A stretch of DNA of 64,000 nt, taken from NCBI GenBank assembly GCA_030620095.1, contig JAUTXW010002159.1, positions 248,001-312,000 on the forward strand, written 5' to 3'. Both the position numbers and the translations under genes were made by a program. The notes below the pieces were generated by a model. That model saw only the letters and a program-made list of their open reading frames with translations, had not been told where the DNA came from and did not search any database. This document shows positions 57,351 to 64,000 of the stretch, one piece after another. Positions within the stretch are counted from its first letter, which is position 1; each line of letters begins with the position of its first letter. The DNA comes from Kuschelorhynchus macadamiae (Eukaryota > Arthropoda > Insecta > Coleoptera > Curculionidae).

Positions 57351-57806
57351 CCCGACTTGTGCTCGCAGAAAGCAAGGAATGTTATAACGTAACGGCACCG
57401 TTTTCCGTCCAGCCTCCTGAGTCCGTCCAAGGTATTAAACTCGCTCTATGATATTCTAATTCCGCGAAAGCCAGACATCAAACGGCCAATCCAGTAGCCA
57501 ACACCCCCACCCAGCCTTCACCGGCGTTAGTGTGCCATAAAAATCGATAAGAACCGCCTAGTTTGAGTTGGTCTCGAGGCATGCGCGTATCTCGGCCGTA
57601 ACAGTTTTCTATCGGATAACCAAACGAAAACCTAAAAAGTTACTTTTTTCGTGAAATCTTTATAACCATGTAAGTGTGGGAATTACTATCATTAATATTG
57701 ATATTAAAATAAACCCCTCTATGTAATAAATTACTAAAATTCATAAATTATAACCAAAATTAAAGTGGACGGAAAAGGGGTACCACAGAAATCAAAAAAA
57801 TCCTTT
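57351..57806. other. Non-coding, GC-richer; probably Penelope upstream region
   Basis: 57355-57610 has a clearly higher GC content than the surroundings, with no open frame of note. It may be the part of the left Penelope arm preceding the TATA box, or older flanking DNA. The rest is AT-rich and leads into the pogo element's left end. Confidence 0.4.
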
Positions 57807-60800
57807 TACCGTCCAGTGGACGGTATCAGGTTATTTACAACTTGCGTTGTTATGTTATCAGTGATATATTTTATTTTTAAAAACAATGTTTTTATATGTT
57901 TTTAATTTACTAGTACACAATTTTGTGTTCAAAAACCTATATACGACCTACTATATGTGTAGTATATTTTGCACAATTTTGCATAGAATGTCTCATATTT
58001 GAGGAATATCTAACCTTTTCTGGGTTTTAAAATGATCTTTAATTTACTAAATAATGTACTCTGTATATTTTTCTATTGCTTCCTGATATTGTAGATATAA
58101 ATCTTAACATATTTTAAAGATATTTATTCTTAATAATCCTCTAAAATATGATAAAATATATATTAAAAACAAAAGTGGTCGTAGTCAGGTTACGCATTGT
58201 CACTATCTGACCTAGGTGGTCAGAACGCGGCTCCTCAAGATACCTGATAGCGACCTATGCATCATAAATGCATATTTTTATAATTAATATTTTATTTCTA
58301 GTTAATTACCTACTCATGGATTCCAAAAAAAGAATAAAATATCCTCCAGAAAATATACAGAAAGCAATATATACAACATACCGAAAACTACCTTAATTGA
58401 TACCATGAAGGACAAATATCGAAATCCTGGTAAGATCGGTGGACCAACAGTCTTAACTGCTCTAGAGGAGAAATATTTAGTTAAATGGGTAGTAGAAATG
58501 GGGGAAACGGGTTTTCCAGTTACTAAAACCCAGCTGGTGGATTCTGTCGCCAAGGTTATACGAAGTTTGAAACGTGAAAATCCATTTAAAAACGATGTTC
58601 CTGGTAAAAAGTGGTATAACAGCTTTCTTGCGCGACACCCAGGAATATCTAAAAGAGTACCTCAGTCCTTGTCATCATGCAGAGCGGTAGTCTCTGAGCA
58701 AAGTATCAGAAATTGGTTTTCAAAGGTCCATAAATACTTTCAAGACAATAACTTGCTTCACGTACTTGAAGATCCAAAAAGAATTTTTAATTGTGACGAG
58801 TCTGCTTTCTATTTATCTCCCCAAGAAAAAGAAGTCATAGTTAGAAAGGGCTCTAAAAAAGTGTACAATCGTGTAGCAAATGATGAGAAAGAGTGTCTTA
58901 CAGTTTTGCTCACTGTTTCAGCGAATGGAGACGTACCTCCTCCATTAGTTTTGTATCCATATAAACGTTATGTCCCATCTGCAATTATAACACAATTGCC
59001 TCAGCTATGGGGCATCGGATACTCCGAGTCTGGCTGGATGACCAGTGAGACCTTTTACGAATACATTACAAATGTATTTTCTCCTTGGATACAAAACAAC
59101 AATATTTCTTTGCCAGTGGTGTTATTCCTTGATGGACATTCCTCTCACATAAACATCCACATTAGTGAATTCTGCAAAGAAAACGGAATAATATTAACAG
59201 CTTTCTATCCAAATGCCACTCACCGTCTTCAACCATTAGATGTTGGAATTTTTTACCCAATTAAAAACAGCTGGCGTAACAATGTCCGTGAATGGCGTAT
59301 GGAAAATAATGGGCGAAAACTACAAAGGTCGGAGTTTCCAAAATTGCTGAAAAAAACATTAGACTCAACAGTATCCGTAACAATAATTAAAAATGCCTTT
59401 AGGGCATGCGGTTTATTTTCCTTCGATGAGAACAATATTGACTATTCAAAATTAATCAAACAAATAGGACCAGATCCTAAACCAGACAATAAAAACGAAA
59501 AACCAACAATTTTGAATTCAGATGTACCAGAGACTGCGACTCTGTTAACAGACGATCAATTTCTACGTGAAATGGAGTCTCGTTTAGACAAAGTTATTCT
59601 CGAATGCTTCATTGTAGCAAATTCTTCCGGTGATTTGGACAAGAAATATGAGGCCCTGTACAACTTCTGGAAAAATCTTCATCCTTATCTACAACATAAT
59701 GATACTTTGGAAAATAATTTGCCTAACGATGTTGCTAATCAGACTGTTCTAGATCTAAATGTTGACGATAATTTTTGGTTCAACGACACGATCTATGCAG
59801 TTCAACCAGATGGCTCGTTGGTTTTAGTTCCTTCAAATTCACAACCATCTATTTCCCAAGACAAAACACCAATTAAACAAATTATTTCCCATGTAGAGCG
59901 GGTGTCTCCACCCATACCAAAATTACCTCTAAATCAGGATTCAATCATACAAAAAGAAAGTGAATCGCCTCCCGAGAGAGAAAATGAAATTAGTGGACCA
60001 CCATCAACATCTAAGGTTAAAACTCCACTTAAACAAGATTTCAATACACCAGAGATGCAGAACAAGTACCGCACACCTTTCTACAAATTTAAGCCAAAAT
60101 ACGGTAGCTATCAGTGACGAGTTTATGGAGCACCAGAGAAGAATAAAATCAGAAAAAGCTCAAAAAGAAAAAGAAAAAAGCGAACGACTGCAAAAAAGAA
60201 AAGAAAAAATCCTAACAAAAAAAAACGATGACCAAGAGAGTTAACCTTAATAATAAAGGGAATGAAAATATTGACGTTCAAAAAGAAAGCGAGACCAATG
60301 AAAGTAAGAAGGCTAACAAAAATAAAGAAAAAGAAAATAAAAAATATTTAAAAGATTAATATGTGGTCATAAAATATGAAGGCGAATATTCTCCTGGTAT
60401 AGTTCTAGAACAGAGCGATGATGGTTTGCAAGTAAAGGCAATGACTATGAGTGGAAATTATTGGAAGTGACCACAAAAGGAAGATATTCTAGTTTATCCT
60501 TTGACCGACGTAATTTCTAAAATAGCAAATCCTTTACAAGTAACATCATGGTGCTTATAGTGTTCCGGAAATTGACAATATGCGAAAAACAAAATGTTAG
60601 TAATAACAAATATCGTTCTAATAGAAAATTAAGGTTGAGTTTTGTTATACATCATACTAATTATGTAAAAATGTGTTCTTTAGCATTTTTATATTAAGTT
60701 TTAGCTGTACTTGGTAAAAAAAATATTAATAATATCAATTAAAACAATATTAACAGAAATTAAAGTTAAGAATTTATTAGGATTTGGTTTTTGCACATCA

Positions 60801-61153
60801 TACTTCTTTCTATTTAAAAATGGTTTTTAAATTAACTGTGTACTTCACTATATTTATATTTAGGTAATAGCAGCTGTACCTTAATCTGTGAAAATCGAAA
60901 TTTTAATATTAAAAAAATTTTTTTAGAAAACTGAGTATTTATAGGATATTATATATATATAGTTTTTAACTAAACCGTGTTTTTTAGCGTATTTTATATT
61001 CAGTAATACCTGTACCTTTAGTAAATAAAATGTACTAAAATTTTAGGTAGTGTTATTTTCATTTTTGTATAACACAATAATACTGTAACAGTTCTAAACA
61101 TATCGTAGTAAAACCATAGGTCGGAAATAGGTAACCCAGTGGACGGTATCAGG
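57807..61153 (+). mobile_element. Third pogo-like transposon, inside the Penelope block
   Basis: The 18-bp word CCAGTGGACGGTATCAGG is found at 57813-57830 and 61136-61153, bracketing the transposase gene. At the left it is part of a 19-bp palindrome (TACCGTCCAGTGGACGGTA, 57807-57825). Related GTGGACGG / CCGTCCA words recur nearby (57764, 57428), suggesting subterminal repeats. True terminal inverted repeats and the TA duplication were not pinned down, so the limits are approximate. Confidence 0.65.
58314..60560 (+). CDS. Pogo-like transposase, mostly open
   Basis: The main frame 58405-60117 is open for 570 codons. A damaged start, MDSKKRIKYPPENIQKAIYT, at 58316 belongs to the psq helix-turn-helix, whose middle is lost in a small deletion/frameshift near 58375 (continuing NIPKTTLIDTMKDKYRNPGK). 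Within the 570 residues: CENP-B domain (about 20-110; VPGKKWYNSFLARHPGIS), catalytic D131 (IFNCDESAFYLS), D243 (VVLFLDGHSSHIN), D279 (NATHRLQPLDVGIFYPIK), spacing DD35D. The frame is lost at 60117, but 60060-60244 continues as a Lys/Glu-rich stretch and 60358-60560 as a small C-terminal module (YVVIKYEGEYSPGIVLEQSD, QVKAMTMSGNYWK, ILVYPLTDVISKI). The catalytic core is intact. Confidence 0.85.
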
Positions 61154-61384
61154 AAAAATTAGTTAAGGCGGTGGGTAAAGGGGGTACTAACTATTTTTGT
61201 ACAAGCTGCCATATATTTTAAAAACTTGTTTATAAATATAAAACTGCTCCTAATATATTTATCTTTAACTTAATCCAAAAATGCATTTTTTGAGCTTTTT
61301 ATGTATAGAACCCATATAAATTAAGTTTTAATTTATCTTTATACCGTTCTTAGTCACAACATCCGTAAGCGGTCGGAATTCGGT
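61154..61384. other. Spacer between pogo element and Penelope piece; no gene seen
   Basis: AT-rich, no recognised feature. Confidence 0.4.
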
Positions 61385-61924
61385 TCTATTACGTTATACT
61401 CCTTCTGTTTGGAAAGGTACAAGAATGAAGATTGTACGTATGTTGGACCGCCGAAGTAATCGTCCTATTTTGTCTGTAGTGCCATGTATGTAGGGAAGAA
61501 CAACACTACCTAATGGTGGCTCCTTATCATTCTACTTTGGCGGAGTTGGTTTACTATGTCTTAATTGAACGCGTAATATCTTCAGTGCAATAGCCATTCC
61601 CTCTGAGAGCTTCGGTCAGTTTCGATGTTTCCTATGTTAGAGAATCTTGATCAGAAATCGAAATAGCTCTGAATGCTAGTGAGTTAATAACCGATTTCTT
61701 TTGTGCTGCAGAATGTCCTAATGTACCATTTTCCTTCCTTTGAACACATACATCTAGAAAAGGAATTATTCCATTAGATTCAATTTCCATCGTGAATTTG
61801 ATATTATGATGTTGCTGATTAAGGTGGTCCAGAAATATGAGGAGATTATCCTGTCCATGAGGCCAAACAACAAAAGTTTCATCTACATATCTAAACCAGT
61901 GCTTCCTCAAAGGATTCCATAAAG
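61385..61924 (-). pseudogene. Penelope reverse-transcriptase piece, minus strand
   Basis: The minus strand reads KHWFRYVDETFVVWPHG (catalytic box with the second Asp changed to Glu, VDE in place of VDD), HHNIKFTMEIESNGIIPFLD, then a deletion of the MYRKLTHTNRYLN stretch, AQKKSVINSLAFRAISISDQ, and further frames down to about 61390 (LGSVVLPYIHGTTDKIGRLL-like). It is nearly identical to the plus-strand copy next door, to which it is joined head to head. Confidence 0.85.
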
Positions 61925-63005
61925 ATATTCGCTAGAATCACTTTACACAAATGTTCCTGTCAACGACTCAATTTCCATTATATCAGACATACTGGATAAC
62001 AATAATCTTGATAAGAACTTAATAGACCTAGTGGAAACTTGTCTTACATCTACTTATTTCATTTTTTAAGGAACTTTTTATGAACAAACTTCATCCGCTC
62101 CACTACAACCGAAGCACTGGTTTAGATACATAGATGATACTTTTGTTGTTTGGCCTCATGGACAGGATAATCTCCTCATATTTCTGGACCACCTTAATCA
62201 GCAAAATCATAATATCAAATGCACGATGGAAATTGAATCTAACGGAACAATTCCCTTTCTAAATGTATGTGTTCAAAGGAAGGAAAATAGTACATTAGGA
62301 CATTCTATGTATAGAAAACTGACGCATACAAATAGATACTTAAACGCAAATTCTCATCACCATCCAGCACAAAAGAAATCGGTTATTAATTCACTAGTAT
62401 TCAGAGCTATTTCGATTTCTGATCAAGATTCTTTAACATCGGAAACATCGAAACTGACCGAAGCTCTCAGAGGGAATGACTATTGCACTGAAGATATTAC
62501 GCGTTCAATTAAAAGACATAGTAAACCAACTTCGCCAAGGGAGAATGACAAAGAGCCACCATTAGGTAGTGTTGTTCTTCCCTATATACATGGCACTACA
62601 GACAAAATAGGACGATTACTTCGGCGGTCCAACATACGTACAATCTTCAATACACATAAGAAGATTGGACAATGCGTGTGATCTCTGAAAGATCTTGTAC
62701 CTTTCCAAACAGGAGTATATAAAATTCCTTGCTCCTATGGAGAAGTGTATGTGTGAGAAACAGGACGCTCAATATCAATTAGACTTAAGGAACATGAACG
62801 ATGTATTAAAAAGAAACAAATTGTTCAATCTGCTGTAGCTGAACACCAGCATAACAGTGGCCATTTCATAAATGTAAAGGAAACCAAGGTTCTAGCATCG
62901 GTTCCAGGTTTTTATAAACGAAAAGTTAGAGAATCTATTGAAATATTTAAACATACAAAAAATTTCAATAGAGATACGGTTTACGGTCTACATCACACGT
63001 GGAAA
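61925..63005 (+). pseudogene. Penelope reverse transcriptase and GIY-YIG endonuclease, plus strand, broken
   Basis: RYSLESLYTNVPVNDSISII opens at about 61929, with a stop near 62068. FRYIDDTFVVWPHG (catalytic DD) follows at about 62125, then the frame 62226-62681 (MEIESNGTIPFLNVCVQRKE, YRKLTHTNRYLNANSHH, HPAQKKSVINSLVFRAIS, VVLPYIHGTTDKIGRLLRRS). After a stop at 62682 the endonuclease reads GVYKIPCSYGEVYV-stop-ETGR (GIY-YIG with a stop in the second half), LKEHERCIKKKQ, SAVAEHQHNSGHFIN and ends near 63000. The palm region between the LYTNVP and YIDD motifs is shortened. A clearly different Penelope lineage from the one at 47201. Confidence 0.88.
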
Positions 63006-63032
63006 CCAATCTTAACACAGGGTCACGCCGGG

Positions 63033-63039
63033 TATAAAA
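63033..63039 (+). promoter_or_regulatory. TATA box in Penelope terminal repeat, right copy
   Basis: GGGTATAAAAGCCCGCC, the same sequence as on the minus strand at 57344-57350. Confidence 0.65.
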
Positions 63040-63096
63040 GCCCGCCTGAATCTCTCCGAGCTCATTCAGTGTTCAGATCTCGTGGAGTAAATATCC

Positions 63097-63130
63097 CTGA
63101 AGATGCCTCGTGCAATTGAAGGCGAAACGT
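63097..63130 (+). ncRNA. Hammerhead-ribozyme-like core in Penelope terminal repeat, right copy
   Basis: CTGAAGA, stem II GCCT...AGGC with an 11-nt loop, GAAAC. It is the same as the left copy except for single changes (loop T for C; CGTGGG for CGTCGG after the core, which would weaken stem III). Confidence 0.62.
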
Positions 63131-63193
63131 GGGATAGTAATTCCAATCTGACTCTAATCCCAAGAACCATGATTTCTTAATAGGGTAATGGAT

Positions 63194-64000
63194 GATTTGA
63201 ATGTAGTGTATAATGTGAAATTATTCAATATCTTTAAACGCCAAATAGTTTTACTGTATATTTGATTGATACTACAATAATAACTAAATTAAATTGGACT
63301 TTCATTCAACATGGCACATATTTTTTTTGGTTTAATAAACTGTTCCAAAAATAAAGCAGCTTGAGTCATGGATAAGTACTTTAACTTAACTTGTACTAGA
63401 ACCTTAGATTTTATAAACTAAAATTACACAATGGCACAAAATTATGACTAGAAACGAAATTATCTTCAGTTACAATTGAGATTATAAATGCAAACAAAGC
63501 AGTCTTACAAATGCAAATTAATAAAATGCACTATAAAATCCTATAAACTAAAACTATTCAGATCTTACCATTAAATGACACGAAGAATTAAAAGGATCAT
63601 TAACACTTTTTTTTTGATCATAAACTGCTGGACTGCCAACAATATAATTCAAGAATAATCTATACTTTTCAGTCAACTCACCTAGCAAAATTAGGTGTGC
63701 TGAAAAAGCCAATTTAATAACACTCACATAAAACAATTACTAACAAAACTTATAATATGTACGTTAGATACATACATTACAAGATATGTACAGGTCGCAA
63801 CCAAAAATATTCCATAATAACAGTGAATTTTTTAAATTGAGCTAAAAAAATGCAATGCAATTTGGTTAGACAATTAGATTTTAAAAGGAAAATATTCCCT
63901 AACTAATCACTTCAAAAGTGTAAACTTTTTTTGGTTTCAAAAACTGCCTATGATTAATTCTCAAGTTTTTTTTTTAAACAAAGAAAACAGAACTCATGTT
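63194..64000. other. Right flank; no gene seen
   Basis: AT-rich, with no credible coding sequence on either strand. It may be the untranslated end of a gene beyond the window. Confidence 0.4.

Larger units (their letters stand above)
57168..63181. mobile_element. Penelope-like insertion with head-to-head inverted copies and 12-bp target duplication
   Basis: AGGGTAATGGAT occurs at 57156-57167 and again at 63182-63193, directly flanking this block. Inside, the outermost about 180 bp on each side are inverted copies of each other (57168-57350 minus, 63010-63181 plus), each with a TATA box, a hammerhead-like core and the same end. Near the middle (about 61925) two Penelope reverse-transcriptase pieces point away from each other. 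A pogo-like element (57807-61153) splits the left arm. Inverted, 5'-truncated double copies are a known habit of Penelope elements. Confidence 0.75.

Noticed and set aside
57251..63130. Claiming active hammerhead ribozymes
   Set aside because: The core boxes are present, but stems I and III are short and were not folded by computation; reported only as hammerhead-like.

Overview
This looks like a 64-kb piece of a nuclear insect genome: AT-rich, with spliced GT-AG genes, long (TA)n microsatellites, a TATCGATA-type housekeeping promoter motif, one (TTAGG)4 stretch and many decayed insect-type transposons. The transposon set (Jockey-superfamily LINEs, pogo-like, DD41D mariner-like, hAT, Helitron and Penelope-like elements) would suit a beetle, but that is an inference. 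The sequence does not name the species.

Host genes are few. (1) A minus-strand cluster lies at 11355-13758. In transcription order it holds a CMC4 homologue (two exons), a 68-residue single-pass membrane microprotein I do not recognise, a twin-CX9C protein resembling NDUFAF8, and PIG-M, the first GPI mannosyltransferase. CMC4 and the microprotein overlap by ATGA, the next start lies 2 nt after a stop, and PIG-M starts 55 nt after the preceding stop, so one polycistronic mRNA is likely. (2) A plus-strand SEM1/DSS1 gene has three exons (18527-23363). (3) A plus-strand ADP/ATP translocase gene has five exons (31224-49838); its last intron is 17.4 kb and packed with transposons.

Region by region: 1-5150 is a nest of LINE fragments (at least three layers). 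5151-7300 is mostly unassigned, with one reverse-transcriptase remnant. 7673-9560 is a LINE bracketed by (TA)n. 9561-11340 is empty of genes. 13759-18300 is intergenic and holds tRNA-derived SINE-like repeats and a foldback. Intron 2 of SEM1 contains one LINE fragment and one long LINE. 23582-25065 has two LINE fragments. 25713-28234 is a pogo-like transposon with inverted repeats and a TA duplication. 28380-30540 has mariner-like debris and small inverted-repeat elements. 32600-48870, inside the translocase intron, holds LINEs, a pogo fragment, a Helitron, a DD41D mariner-like element and a Penelope-like element. 51425-57150 is a hAT-like element with a perfect 8-bp duplication, carrying a second pogo copy. 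57168-63181 is a head-to-head Penelope-like insertion with a 12-bp duplication, TATA boxes and hammerhead-like cores, itself carrying a third pogo element. I see no gene in 63194-64000.

The two most interesting points are the dense mitochondrial/GPI gene cluster with its unknown microprotein, and the nested transposon structures, notably three divergent pogo-like elements whose reading frames all end in a similar small beta-rich C-terminal module.
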